DNA of 64,000 bases from Taiwanofungus camphoratus (GCA_003999685.1 CP021225.1:1364001-1428000), one strand, 5' to 3'. Positions 36,619 through 50,165 are shown, counted from the first letter of the stretch. The notes: generated from the sequence alone by a model not told the origin. Program-made: numbers and translations.

Positions 36619-37471
36619 GAATTTTCCCCAAGAGCGTGTCGCGTCGCTGATGGTGAGCTTCAACGCACCGCATTCGAGGAGACGCCGTGACGCGACGCGA
36701 CGCGCTAGTCACGTGCTGCGGGACACTTGGTAACCACTACATGTACAAACGAAATAGCATATCGAATTTTTTATAAATTCCTTATCTCCAAAAAAGCACC
36801 ATTTATTATAAGGATTATTTTTACCAGAGTGGTTTTCTGAACGTCCAGTATCTCTGGGGCGATGCGACGCGTCGCACTAAAATTGTTTCACATTGAGCTT
36901 CGTTCGCTCCCAGACGTGTCAGGTATGGCAGTCTGGACAACAGGCTTGTTCAGTCGAGCTTCACGGGCTCGCTGTGCTACCTTTTTGTAATGACGAGAAG
37001 CCCGGCCCATAGTGACAGATGTATCATAGCCCTCCTCGTCTATTCACTCTCAGTAAACTTGGCCAAAATTTTCTGAAGCACTTCAGAGCTCACTTTTAAC
37101 ATTAACTATACCTCTCTATGACTGTGGTGCACTAGTATCCGCACTAAAAATAGATGTGAATTTTTATTTCAACCACCAAGTTCGTAGTTGTAGAGAAGTA
37201 GTGATCACTAAGTGCTCCGCACCATAGGTGATTTCATTATGGTCTAAAAAATGATTTTGACTGGCTTCATTCAACTTTTCTTGTAGTGATCAATATCCAA
37301 GTTACTAGATCCTTGCAAACCTTTCAACTGGATGCATTGCTAGAAGAACAATGTGACCGAAACACAATTATAATATACACGTATGAGGCTCGAGTCATAT
37401 CTCATCATAGCACGACAATGCGTCAATACAGTGAATTAGAATCGTAGCGCTCGTGAAGATCATGCAGACGT
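36619..37471. other. Intergenic region between helicase and sugar transporter
   Basis: AT-rich in part, with no protein or RNA gene recognised. Includes the Srs2 promoter and transporter 3' end. Confidence 0.5.
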
Positions 37472-40075
37472 TTATGCCTTCATCTCCACGTTCTGCTTTT
37501 CGGAGCTGTCCGTGTCCGATGAAATGAAGCCGTACTGGTCGAGACCAATGCGCTTCTCAATCGCCAGCTGGCGCTCCTGGTCCGCGACCGCGAGACCTTG
37601 CGAGCCGAACACATCGTCCATCTCTTCCAGGGTGAGCCCCTTCGTCTCAGGCACCTGCGACCGGAAGCAGTCAGCGGATACGCAATTTATACATGGAGCC
37701 GGCGGTGATACGCACCAAGAACAGAATGAACAGCCCGCCGACGAACGTGAAGGACTGCACGGCAATCAAAGGCGTCAGTACGGTTAGATAGGGACAGGAG
37801 ATCACCAGCATACCCCGAAGAAGACGAAGGTCCCGAATCCGATGTGCTTCATCATGGAAGGCGTCACTTGACCCACAATGAAGTTGTTCATCTGCAACCA
37901 CAAGCATTCCGTCAGGACAACATCGATCATGATCAAACAGAAGTTGTAGTCGCACCCAGTTCGAAGATGCAGCAATGGACATGCCCTTTCCACGGATGGA
38001 CAATGGCCAGATCTCGGCGACCACAATCCATGAACAGGGGCCCCAGCTGTAGCCGAAACCCCCCGCGAAAACCCACACCAGCGCACAAGCTGCCCAACCG
38101 GCTGCTTTGTGGCTGTCGATGTGAATCAGCGCAAACCACCATGCTCCTATCATTAAGCATACCTTGTCCATGAGTTGTGGAACTTGGCAGTGAGAACGGC
38201 AATGATCAGATGACATCTGGAATTACTCTCTCAGCATCTCCAGCGACGCCCGTTGTGGCGCTCATCACTTACGAGGCCATGAGGAAGGCACCAGATACCA
38301 GTACGGGCTTACGACCGATGCTATCTACCCAGATGACCGCAGGGATGGTGGCCAAAAACATACTGGACATTGCTCTCTGTTAGTCAGCTGCTCTACGAGA
38401 CAAGCCGCTGAGGACTTACACAACACCGACGACACCGGTAGCAAGGAGCGAGATGGTATTTCCGGTAAGGCCGAGGGACGCGAAGATGGATGGAGCGTAG
38501 TACAGGATGGCGTTCACACCTGTCCATTGCTGGAAAAACATCGTCAGGCTGCCAATCAGGACGCGACGGAGTAACGCTGCGAAATGTCAGGGTAAAGTTA
38601 AGTACTGCATCCTAGCATGTGGTATTGGCAAACTTACTCATCGAGGTAAGAAGACTCAGATATTCGTGCAAGCCGAGCTTGAACTTCGACTTCCATGAAC
38701 CATCTTGATACTGCGGGAACTTCATCGCAGCAGTCTCCTTCTCGAAGAGATACTGCGCCTTGATTTCTCTATATTCGTCGAACTCACAAATTCAACACGA
38801 TCGTGAGAGATCCAAGCGACGTACAAAAATTCAATTTGGATAACATCAGTGTCGGGGGGCAAGCCACGGGCTCTGCTGATTACTGCCAGTGCCTCCTCGT
38901 CGCGACCATTGTTGATGAGCCATCTTTACGATGGATTCTGGTTAGAATGTTTGGCGAATACGATGACGGTGCATCCTACACACACCTTGGTGAGAAGGGC
39001 ATGAAAAGAATACCAACACCAAGGACCAAGGCTGGGACAATCTGGAGCGCGATAGGAAGACGCCACGCCGCGGGCGACTGCGATGCCCCAGTGCCTCCAA
39101 TATAGTTGGTGCCATAGTCAATCCAAAAGGAAATCATGATTCCGAATGTAATCGCAAGCTGTTGGAGGGCGACGAGACTGCCACGGACCTCCGGTGGCGC
39201 AAGCTCGGCGCTAAGCACGCCTTGAACAAAACATCAACGGCGTATAAAGATGTCTACTTACTTGTACAAGGGGACAGCCATACTCAGAGAACCGACACCT
39301 GTACCAGTGATAAAACGGCCTGCATAGATGGATCCGGGATGGAACGCCGTCGTTTGAACAACAACGCCGACGCAGAAGACACAAACAGCTATACCGGAGA
39401 CAGGTGAGATCCCAAATAATAATCATGGATAATACTCGTTTGGCCGGGGCCGCTCACCAAGGACAATCGTGTACTTTCTCGACAACTTATCCGCTAGGTA
39501 ACCGGAGCAGAGAACGCCGAGCCATGCACCGAGTTCGAGGACAGAGACTAACCAACCCTTGAGATTGGAACTATCGACATTCGAGGCCATCCTCTGGTCG
39601 AAGTTGTACATGCTGATTGACGCCCGCGTCATAAGAACGAAGCACCGAAATGATCTACGCATTACTTACTCAAGAACACTCGAGAATACACCCTAGACGG
39701 TTCAGACTGTCAAAATGTGTTGTGTGATGTACATCAAATGCTAACTCGCCTGATTATATCCTGAACAGTGCGAAAGACGCGTCAATCAGTATCATTATCA
39801 ATTGCTCGATTGCTTGTGCTAACCGTAGAGCCTGGCAGAAGGGCATGGATTAGAAATAAGCACCGCGCAGGCGACAGTCAAACGTACATTCCACCCAACG
39901 ACGCAAAAATAGCAATCGCAAAAACTTTGCGGTTGTGCACAAGTCCCGCCTTCAGGTGGCAAAGCCAATATAAGAAGTTGGACGACAGAGAGAGTGAAGT
40001 ACTGACCCATCCTGATTTTCCATGTAGGGCCCTACGGCGACTTGATGCTTGCGTTACGACGGCACCCCCAGCCAT
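37472..40075 (-). CDS. MFS sugar transporter (hexose/H+ symporter type)
   Basis: Twelve-helix plasma-membrane permease of the sugar porter family. It starts [20 protein letters not shown], then [40 protein letters not shown] and [20 protein letters not shown] (the D-x2-SRK loop signature). Next are [39 protein letters not shown] (PESPR-like region follows as [13 protein letters not shown]), [38 protein letters not shown] and the end [16 protein letters not shown]. About 14 exons. The intron after GYNQ (39749-39693) has a GC donor (CAG|GCGAGT) and is the only choice keeping frame. The substrate is not readable from sequence; the order of motifs fits monosaccharide carriers. Confidence 0.9.
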
Positions 40076-42097
40076 GGTAATCCGAGTACAAAGACAGCGG
40101 TCGGGAAGAGGACAAGGCCAGCATGTTCACATGTGCGAAGGCCTACTTATGTGAATCTGGTAAGGCGACGAGCAGCCACAGAGGAAATCATGTGTGGCTC
40201 GAGATCCAGAGGCGAGTTCTGATCCAGCACGATCAACCAAGGACTCCGTGGGGATTGCCTCATTAGGAAATGCGGTCACGCGCCTCATCTTTCTGCCGCG
40301 TGTCTCTCCACACTCCCCTGACGCCAGCCGGCCCGGGGCCCCGCCGGGGACGCTAAGCGCCCTCCATCTCAGATTAGTGCCTTACAGCAGGTTCGCAACC
40401 CGTCCTCCTCCTCCGCTTCCATATGTTTGGCGCTCACGCTACGACTCTTGTATAGGTCGATCCCTCCACCACTGAGAATGAGAAACCAGGTCAATCCTGG
40501 CCATACTACGGCGCAAGGGTGGATGGAAAATCTTCAAATTAGACATGGTGTGCTCGCCAGGTTGGTTGTCGGCCGCATTTCGGATCATCCGTCTCATCGC
40601 CCAAAAGACGAGGACTAATTTGGAGCAATGTTATACCGGGACCGTCACATCCGTACTCGACTCCAGAAAGTCACCATGGAATCCGCCAGAAAGGTAAACG
40701 CTCCCCTAGTCCCCGACTATCGATCCTCGAGGCTGCCTCCTTTAGCTGAGCAGTGATCTTCACCGCGTCGAAAACCGCCGTCGTCGAAGACGAAGGCTGC
40801 ATGATGCAATACACGGCAGCCTGTTGGGCACAGAATGAAGTGGCCACACTCTTGGCAGCATGGTCACTTGGAGCAAGTCATTAGCTCGTACATTATGGAT
40901 CCCGTCAGGATCCCGGAAGTACCTCGGACGGCACCGACATTTCGGTGACCAGAGGTTTCACACTGGCTCTCGTCCCGCAGTATTCCACAGCCGGTCCCTG
41001 GCCACGGAGGTGCCTAGCGGAACAATTGCACAACGCGCCGGTGCACATCTAGCGCTTGATGCGCACGGCCCGGGGGCATTGTGGCAGCAGTGCGCATTGA
41101 GCTTACTGTCATATTTTATCTCGGTAGGGCCGCGCAATTTCCGAGCAGAGCTCACAGGATTCCCTCCACTTCTCGATTAGTACTGCAGAGCTGTTCATAG
41201 TCCGGGAGCTTCTTATCTTCTGTCGGGGAGACCTGATAAAGTGAGACCAGAATAGACAACGCTTCCGAGAGTGCAGCGGCAACCGACCCAAGCTACCACC
41301 TGAAATGCTTCGCATTTGTCAGCGATTCCTCCGTTTCCGCCTCCCGCCTCCCTCTCTTCGCCTTCTAAGCTTCCGCTTCCGCTCGTTCACCGTCTTCCGG
41401 CGCTGAACAGTACAAAAAGTGTTCCGGCGGGGGACCTTGTCCCGATTACATATCCATACCTACCTACTTATCCGTGAGGCTAAATCAAAGGTGGTTCCAT
41501 GTAGCATTTGCATGGCTCGCCGCTCTTGGCGGTCACGGCGACCTCTGGCCTAAACATTGTTGTGGCGCAAAATCGAGTCAGTACGATCGCCGCACCCGTA
41601 CCTGTCAGCCGTCCAGAGCCCAGACAAAGCGCGAGCCCAGGCGGCATACAGCATTGGCCCCGGGCGCGTCTTTCCAGCCTCTTCCATTTCCCTTCCAACC
41701 TTCCCCAGGGCCCCTGATCCCCCGCGATCCCCCCGCAGCCCCTGACTGCTGGTAACAAGAGGCGCGGAGCCGATGATCTGCGCGAAGCGCTACTGCCTTC
41801 TGGACTTCGGAGACGATGGACATCATGCACGACACAGCTGAGGTTTCTGAAGCCGTCGTGTATGTCGCTTAGCCTCGACACTACGATACACTGTTTGCTC
41901 ATTTTACGTTGGATTTCGTTGCTGCCCACGTTGCCTCGCTTGCCATATAACAAGAATCTTATTGTCCATACAACACTTGTTCTACAAGATAAAGAAAAGA
42001 GCTGGAATGCAAGAAGGTTCGGTATAAGCCGTGTTAAATCATTACGGCCGCTGGCAATTAGCCCGCAGATGTTGAAAGACAATCAATGACTAACAGC
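40076..42097. other. 2 kb region without a recognised gene
   Basis: Partly GC-rich. Long open frames here (for example 41480-42082, minus) have arginine/glycine-rich, shadow-like composition and no known motif. It contains the transporter promoter and metacaspase 3' flank. Confidence 0.5.
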
Positions 42098-44562
42098 TTA
42101 GCAGATGAAAAGCAGATTCGTGTCCTGTCCAATTAATATCGTGAGTGGTTCTCATCACTGGAATTTCAGACTATAGACTACCATTGGATGGGAACTTGAC
42201 AACTGCGGTTTTTGACTGTACTTGCTCGCTAAGATGTTGCTGTGACAAGGGCCAGATCAGTCAGCGGGATGCTCGATACGGAACAAAGGGCACTGGAATG
42301 ACGCGTCGAGACAATACCCACCGAATGTTGATCAGGAGCTGCTGATAGCTCTGATTCCTGTTTTGCCCTGCGAAAATTCTCTCAGATGTGCTCTTCAACC
42401 CATGACCGTCCTACTTACTCAGCACTGCCATAAAGGCCTGCATGGTGGAGGGACAGAGAAGATCAGGAGAAAAGAGGCAAGAACAGATCGAATAGTGCGC
42501 ACATAGCTCATGGCTCCAGTAGCCTGTCCCGCCTCGAAAGTGTCCGCGCTCGTCTGCGAGTCTCTGCATCCGCCCCATGAAATCTGCCATGGCAGCGTGA
42601 TAAGCAAGATCCATCCATTCACTGACCCGAGCATCAACGTGACTACGCACCACATCTGCGGGACTAGTCTTCGTCTGCATCGTTACCTCCCTTGCGCCGT
42701 GGTTCATGCCGGACACGCCCTTTACGAGCCCCGATACAGAAGAGAAAGCTCCCATCTAATTTCAGTGTATCATCGGTATCACATCTGTGTCTCAGGGAAT
42801 CAAACGATAGAATTCGAAACATACCAGGTCACCGCGCGCATAGGAGCTGACGGCGCCAAGAAGGCCCTGAGCTGCTTCTGCGGCAAGGTTGGGCTCCTTG
42901 ATCTTGCCCTCGTGGCTGTAGACGTATGGCAAGTCTGCCAACCGCGAATGAGCCCAGTATATTGGAAGACCATTTCTGCCAAGTACAAAAATGGTTACTT
43001 ACCGAGGGCAGAGCCTGAATGGCAGGACTACAAATGCATACGCATCAGTAATATTTGTGAATATTCAAACGTAGTACAAGCTCACATCGAAGATCGCCGT
43101 TAGACGACATCCAGGTGGCAGGGGCTTGACCATGATATCATGCAAGAGCTGTACCCACTGATAAGACTAGATCGTAATCGATTGTCCACGTGTACTCACA
43201 TCATCAACTATATGTCCGACCTGCTTGAAATCGACCGGATAGATTACTTCATCGTACCCATCCTCTTCGTCTCCGTCAAGGTCTTTGGTTTGGCCGCCGT
43301 GCCCCGAGTCTAACTCACGTTAGCAGGACGTGTATATCAAATACACTGAAGCATTCTTACAATGGAAGAACAAGGAGTCATGCGGCTGTGCACCGCGCAC
43401 GAGCCACTGCATTGCCGCCAACTACAGTCATGAGCCCAAGCCAGAATCATCTGAAAGACGGGTTCAACTGAGCACTCACCATATTCTCTTTGGTTGGTAT
43501 CGACCTTGGATTCATGGAATCATCGGTTAACATGACAATATCGTCATCCTGGTACCCGTATTCGGCTTCGCAGCAGTGCCATCATTAGTATATACACATT
43601 CTGCAAGTTCACTCGAGTGGCGTAACATACAACACAAGAATCGCCTGACATTATGTGCGTCGTTAATGCAGCCTTTAAGCTCTGCATCCTGGCCAACGTA
43701 GTTGATGCCAATCTATGGGATACGCGGTTCCGTATATCAGTCCCACTTCATACGTGAGATTTGATGGACATCGCACGCAAAGGGCCTTCTTCCTACCAGT
43801 GCATTGAGAGTACTGGAAGTATGGTTGCTGCTGCTGATTGTTCTGCCCTTCAAAGACGGGACCGTAGTGCTGTTGCTGAGTGGGCGGACGAGGTGGCGGA
43901 CCAGCTAATAGTCTCGTCAGCCTATACACAGGTGAATCAGCCAAAGACACATACGAGGAGGAGCGTAAGTGCGGGATTGAGCAGGGGGAGGACCAGGAGG
44001 TGGTGCATATTGGCCGTGAGGTCTCGCGGGGACGGGCGGGGGGCCACTATACCCAGGCCTTGGAGGAACCGCTGGTGGCGGGCCCGAAGGAGGAGCATAA
44101 TTGCCCTCCTGATGATGACGGTGATGGTGGTGATGTTGCTGCCCGGGGTAGTCTCCGGCACACGGAGGAGGACCGGGCGGAGGACTGAACGGGCTACCAT
44201 ATCTGAAAGATAGTACCAACAGAGTAAGCTGCCAAATGATTAGCCGACAGTAGATAGCAGAGGACCCACCTTCCAGGAGATGGTCCAGGTGGTGGTGCAT
44301 AGCCTGGCGAATAGGCTGGTTCATAACCACGCGATTGGGGAGCTGGTAAGTTACTGTCCGCCCTCGATTTTAGATGTTTTCGTTCTTTCATTACAGCACG
44401 TTGGCACACTCACGGACTCGGGAATCCATATCTAAGCGTGATAAAATCAAGTCAAGCTTAATGCAAGGAAATGTAGAATGCGCACGGTTGGCTGCCGTTC
44501 TGTGGCGGACCGGGTGGAGGAGGATATCGCCCCGGATAATCAGACGAAATGTTATTCCACAT
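42098..44562 (-). CDS. MCA1: Metacaspase (type I, proline-rich prodomain)
   Basis: Clan CD cysteine peptidase with arginine/lysine specificity, linked to aggregate clearance and cell death. The likely start at 44562 gives [20 protein letters not shown]. The prodomain is spread over several exons and is rich in PPGPP and histidine ([15 protein letters not shown]). The peptidase core begins CTGRKKALC, then [20 protein letters not shown], catalytic histidine in [40 protein letters not shown] with the catalytic cysteine just after an intron, [20 protein letters not shown] and [20 protein letters not shown]. The C-terminus is [20 protein letters not shown] plus IC. Both catalytic residues and the calcium-binding acidic loop are present. 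About 13 exons, one acceptor being chosen because it keeps the prodomain frame. Confidence 0.92.
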
Positions 44563-44869
44563 TCTATCACTATACCAAAGATCTTTAAGGTTGATTACAG
44601 TCAAAGCTCCGGTTCAAGGGCTCAAGGGTCGTCGTCCCCAAGGACAACAGGTCCGCAGTACAGTTTCTAGCATCAGCGGTGCCGGCCGACTGGTCGCAGG
44701 TCACGCGCACGGGAAACGTCGTACGCATCTGTGACTGTAAGACATCGTTATTTTGGGCTCACATCTCGATAAGTGCCTTTACTATCGCTTGAACAACGAA
44801 TTGGACAGCGGTGACAGGAAAATGTGTCAAATGAAACTAGAATATGCTCATGCATTGTTGCTAATGTAG

Positions 44870-47592
44870 CTACAAAATGTCGAGATCGACCCACAAACCT
44901 GTCGAAATATTTGCAAAGAAAGCCTGATAGTACATCATAAGCTCATCAACAGCGTGATAATGCTTCAGCCTGAGCCGACTTAAGTCCTGCAAACAGATCG
45001 ACCGAACTATCCAGCATGACGGTATCCTGACCCTCATTGACATCCTCGTCCAGTCTCTTGGGAAGGAACACAGGCGATGTTTGAGATGCTGAACCAATAT
45101 CGTCTGGAGGTAGCAACATTTCTGAGGCCCATGGGCATAGCGCGGATGGAGATTCGATTTTTGAGCTGGCAGAACTTCTCTGCGGGGTTGCGTCCAGTTT
45201 CTGAGCTGACATTTCGCCTGACGCAGAACCCGGTGGACTGGAAACGGATCTAGAGGCTTTTCATCATTTCAAAATTCAGTGATGAATCTAAGACGTTATC
45301 TTTGAAAACAGTTTGACTCAAAAAGTCCGATAGCGCGACTCACACAACAACATTCCAGGGTTAATGCTCGAAGATGCAGCTAAGACCGTCCCGTGAGGAA
45401 GGCGAAGATCTTGAGGCGTGCGTGAAGAACACCCAACCTGTCCTATCCTGGAAGACTCTCGCCTTATTCCGACCATGCCTGCGTTGGTACAAGGTCTTGA
45501 GCTTGGTCTGACGAAAGCCGCATCCTCAGACAGGTGTGCCGATTCTGAGCCGCATGAGCGGGCCGGCTGTAGGATATGGCTTGACGTCAATGGGCGAAGA
45601 CTTGCAAGAACTTGAGAACGCTCCAGCGATACATCGGCTAGCCGCTGCTCCGCCGCAATGTTCTGTCTATCAGTCATTGCCGAGACTTGCATCTGTGCTG
45701 CCGTGCGTGCACGCTCTAAGAAATCGTCCAAGAAAGAGGGTAAGGGTCTGAGTGTCTTCTTGATAGAAGCAGAATGATTGGACTGTTCAGTGGTGGGAAC
45801 GCTACCACTGTCGGCTCGGACAGAAGGGATTCTGCGAGTCACGGTATTGTTCTCGGGTCCATACATAGCAGAAGCAGATGGGCTCGAGCAGGGCACGAAT
45901 ATGTGTTGAGTGACAGGATTAGAAAAACTGTTGGTAGAACAGTGGCTAGCGCTAGAAGCAATGAAAGGAGAAACACCGGTGCTGAGGCCATCAGCCGACG
46001 ATTTTGAGCGTTCTTCGAGATTAGCAACTTTGGAAGATGAAGGAGGCAGAGATGCAAAGACTGAGCTAGACAAGGAGACTTGGGGCGTTGTCGGCGCATC
46101 AGCGTCCATGTGCAAAGAGTTCACAGGAAGTTGGAGTGAACCGCGTGTCTGAGGATGGATCAAAGAACAGAGAACTGTACTGGGAAGAAATTGTGCAGAA
46201 GAGGGAAGGGCGCTTTTAGGGTGTTGGAGATCTTTAATGTCGGTAGAACACACATGCAATCGGCGGCCTTTCCTGAGAACATCATCGGATAATATCGTGA
46301 GGGGTAGCGGAACATAATCGGAATTTCTAGCAAGGTAAGCTTTACGAGTTGCAGAGTTTGGAACGTCATTGGAAGCAGCCTTGGCAATTCTTCTGTAAAA
46401 CGCACGTCAGTATTATCTATGAGTATGTAAATTAGATAGCGCCCTCCACTGGGTAGGTGCGACCTTTGAAGGTGTGCTTCATGTTCCTCCAAAGACACAA
46501 AAGTCAAAGGAACGACATCAGTCTGTTCGGATTGTCCATCTGTCGCCTCTTCCGTTTTCGTCTTCTGTCCCGATAGGTAAGGTTGACTAGGGTATCCACA
46601 TACAGCGGGTTGCCAGTCCGTTATCGGCTTCTTCGGATTCCGCCTCACGAGCGGAAGCGACAAAGCACAGCTCGCGAAGGGAGAAGGCATGTCATGGAGC
46701 GGGGCGGCCTTCCGTGGATCAATGACTTTCCACTTTTGAGTGCGGGAGACCGTTTCCTGCATGGAGAGACGATCGGCAAGCACGAATTTTAGAGGGCGAC
46801 GACCTCCTATATGCAGGTCGTCGTCTTCACCGACCGATAGTTGGACAGGATCAACGTGTGAAAGTACCGCAGCAGTTAGAATCCGGCTAGCCAATGGCTG
46901 GGTCTTCCTGATATTTCGTGAAGGATGTATTCTGGAATCCTGAGTATTGTACGCAGTCCTGTTCATCCCTATGACTTCACGGCTAGTATGGTCAGTGTGA
47001 GTTTTTATCGGACAGCGACGTGTGTGGCGGCTCATCCCCGCATATTCTGGATGAACGCCAATACAGCTCTGATGGCTATCCCCTCTTGGAAGGTCTTGTA
47101 ATTTATTGTATAATCTCCTTTTTCGTCTATACCGCCTTTGAGGAGTTTGAGCCGACCACCGTAAGAAATCATCAACGGTAATCACGTTCTCTGGCTTTCC
47201 ATCAGGTATTTGAGAATTAGATTCAAGTGCTGCCCATGGAGTATCGGGAGCATCAAAACCGTAGTCAATATTCTTTTCTGGGCTTTTCGCTGGTGGTATA
47301 TGCGTCTGATCGTGGCATTCGTCGGGAATTGCAACAGAATTACGTCTCTCTTCGTGCATCAGAAATGGAGAATGTGGCTGAAAAATAGAAGAAAGCGGAG
47401 GCGAGGGAGAAACGCGATAGAAGCCGAGACAGGGATCCACTGCCCGGATAGACCGCTTTCGCTTCCTCTTGATCTGTGAGAGCGATGATATACATCTCTA
47501 GTCTTATCATCACTGAAGTGACAGAGAAATACATACAATAAAATCGGGTGCGTAAGTGAAGGCCATTCCACAAAGGTATAGACAGCGTGCAT
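44870..47592 (-). CDS. Uncharacterised serine/proline-rich protein
   Basis: A large protein of perhaps 800 residues without a domain I recognise. The proposed start at 47592 gives MHAVYTFVEWPSLTHPILLY, then an intron and IKRKRKRSIRAVDPCLGFY. Exon 2 is long (to about 46440) and polar, containing NVITVDDFLRWSAQTPQRRY and LTFVSLEEHEAHLQRSHL. A second long exon covers about 46260-45318 and is rich in serine (SLSSSVFASLPPSSSKVANL) with a helical stretch FLDDFLERARTAAQMQVSAM. A final exon includes LRLKHYHAVDELMMYYQAFF and stops at 44870. The two long frames are open for over 900 bases each, so the gene is probably real. Exact start, last introns and function are unresolved. Confidence 0.55.
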
Positions 47593-48007
47593 ATATGGCT
47601 ATATCTCTGACAGGAAAATGTGTCGAATTAATGTGTTACCTCCAAGAGAGCAGCCGGGAATCATAGACGGTCGGAACAGGTGCAGACAGTGTCGCGTGAC
47701 TTGCGCGTCGCGTCTCAAGATCTTACCTTTTGACGATGACCGCCGTGATGCCAACAAACTTGGATCACAAGTACTTATCCAACAGGCCCGAACCTAGTTG
47801 CACAATGAAATTTATTGCTGGTTGGATTGATGGCCTACAGTGGCTCACATGAAACGGGCTGACCGCATCAAGGACTTGGAGGTTTGAATTCGGATGGCTG
47901 ACAAGATTCCAAGGCATTTTGTGTGTTCTCCGGTTATGAGGAGCTTTTTACTTTCACAGTTCTCATAATTTCAAGTTATCTCAAGCTTATCACTCGAATT
48001 CATCAAG
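47593..48007. promoter_or_regulatory. Divergent promoter region between the unknown gene and oxalate decarboxylase
   Basis: No coding sequence. It must contain upstream control of the secreted oxalate decarboxylase. I cannot assign specific acid- or carbon-response elements. Confidence 0.4.
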
Positions 48008-50165
48008 ATGTCCAAGATGCGAAATACCCCGACGCCATCCTTCAATAGGCTCTTTGCGACAATACTTTGCTCTATGATGTTGACATCGCTTGTCGCATCT
48101 ATTCCTGTCAGCACCTCATCGTCAACATCCTCTGCAATGCCTGTTCCCACTGTTTCTTATGCCAGTGATGATCCCAATGTGGAGCTATGGACTCCAGACT
48201 CGCAGATCGTGCCGGAGGCCATGAGAGGCACCCTCGGTGCTAACGTCATTGGTCCTCAGAATATGCTATTGGACTTGCAGAATCCGAGTTTATTAGCACC
48301 ACCGACCACCGACCATGGCAGCGTGTATGTTGCATGATTTTATGTGGTAGTCGCATATCTGACGAGCTGTTCAGACAAAATGCCAAGTGGCCATTCGGTC
48401 TGAGCCACAACCGCTTGCAGACGGGCGGCTGGGCACGCCAACAGAATAGTGAGCGCCATCGTTGAACGAGGTACATTGCTGAGCCGCTGACCATTAGTGT
48501 AGTCGACGATATGCCTATTGCGACTGGTGAATAATAGATTCAGATATCTTAGTAATGCAGACCCTAATCCAGCAATAGAACTTGCGGGAGTCGATATGCG
48601 TCTAGAAGCAGGTGCCATTCGGTATGTCAAAGAATAGATGTAGTTATTAAGATCTGACAGGGTTCTTCAGTGAACTTCACTGGCACACGTCAGCCGAGGT
48701 CTGTGAGATCGTCTCTCAATAGATGAACCCGACATGACTGATTGTGCTAATACAGTGGGCGTATGTTCTGAAGGTCCAGTGTGTATAAAGCAAGAGTTCA
48801 GGTACAATTCAAATACCTTTTTCAGGGTTCCACCCAGGTGACAACAGTCTCTCCCTGGTTGACGAGAGCACGCTGAACACACTCCCCTGGCTTCTTCAGC
48901 ATCAGGGGGATCTCTGGTATTTTCCGGCTGGTCATCCTCACTCCTTGCAAGCGACTGCCGACTGCTCCGAGGGAACGGAGTTTCTCCTCGTATGTATATC
49001 TGTGTGAGTCATGGAAAGTATAATCTAGGGAATACTTGTTCCAGGTTTTTGACGACGGATCCTTCAATGAGGGAGAGACTTTCCTAGTGAGCTTGTATAT
49101 TTCACAAATCCTCTGCTTATTTATTGCACGTACAGTTGACCGACTGGCTCGCACACATACCGAAAGAGGTCATTGCAAAAAACTTTCAATTGCCTCAGTC
49201 TGCTTTCGATAACGTTCCTGGTCAACAGCTTTGCATCTTCCCCGGTGGTCTGTTGCCGTTTTCATGAACATGTTGTTACCGATTAAGAGGTTTGTTACCA
49301 GTCCCTCCCGCAGACGATGCGCAACCATCTTCGAGCCCTCAAGGACGAACGCTGGTTCCGTACACGTTTCCGCTATCTCAGGTCAATGCAACGCAGCTTC
49401 CTGGAGGGACTCTTAAAATTGCGGACTCGACAAACTTCGAAGCAGCGAAGACTATTGCAGTGGGGGAGATCATATTGGAGCCTGGTGCTATGAGGGAACT
49501 TCACGTATATTCCTTAATGCTGGTCTTTGGACCATGTATAACACAGTCACACTCCACAGTGGCATCCAACGCAAGCTGAATGGGACTATATCATGTGAGC
49601 TGTACTTCTTGCCCAAAGAAGATCTACTGATACTTACTGTCATGCAACTTGCAGCGAGGGTTACGCTCGTATAACGTCATTTGCCGCCAAATCCGACGCA
49701 AGGACTTTCGACTACCAAGTATGTGAGGGTTATTTTCGTCCAACGCTTCGACTCAGGAGTTGCCGTTTTCATGACAGGCAGGCGATATTGCATACATCCC
49801 TGCATCATATGGTGAATATCAATGTTTCCCTTTGAAACTTGGTGATGAGCTCACCTGTCCGTTTCCAGGACACTATGTGGAGAACACTGGGAACACTACT
49901 TTACATTATCTCGAGATCCTGAAAAGCGGCAAGTCCTTGCTAATTCCTCAGCGTGCAGAAACTCACACGCCGATTCCTCCTAGACAAATTCCAGGATATT
50001 AGTTTGAGCCAGGTGCTCTATAATAATAATAATAATAATTAAACAACTGAGACGTTTGTACAGTGGCTCGCCCTGACTCCTCCCGAGCTTGTCAAGGAAC
50101 ATCTTCATGTTTCGGAAGAGACCATTGATCATTTTAGCAAGACCAAGACCTACTTGGTTGGATAA
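48008..50165 (+). CDS. Secreted oxalate decarboxylase (bicupin)
   Basis: Manganese enzyme converting oxalate to formate and CO2, used by decay fungi to control oxalate and pH. A signal peptide is visible (FATILCSMMLTSLVASIPVS). Then come DHGSVQNAKWPFGLSHNRLQ, TGGWARQQN, DMPIATELAGVDMRLEAGAI and cupin 1 RELHWHTSAEWAYVLK with PAGHPHSLQATADCSEGTEF. Next are DWLAHIPKEVIAKNFQLP and cupin 2 RELHWHPTQAEWDY with IPASYGHYVENTGNTTLHYL. The end is SLSQWLALTPPELVKEHL and SKTKTYLVG. Both metal sites (HxH, E, H) are present. About 13 introns. The one at 49929-49983 has a GC donor (GCAAGT). In cupin 1, the stretch between GSTQ and GDLWYF cannot be read through (stop in frame); removing 48839-48900 as an intron restores frame but drops about 17 residues of a beta hairpin. 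The enzyme may therefore be altered or inactive. Confidence 0.9.
50022..50040. repeat. (AAT) microsatellite in an oxalate decarboxylase intron
   Basis: About six AAT/TAA units within the last intron, just after its GTGCTC donor. Confidence 0.85.

Noticed and set aside
41480-42082. 200-codon open frame on the minus strand
   Set aside because: Composition is arginine/glycine-rich without any motif. It overlaps the gene-free GC-rich interval and lacks an ordinary splice context; likely chance.
48246-49154. Minus-strand frames of 80-110 codons
   Set aside because: They are antisense shadows of the oxalate decarboxylase exons.
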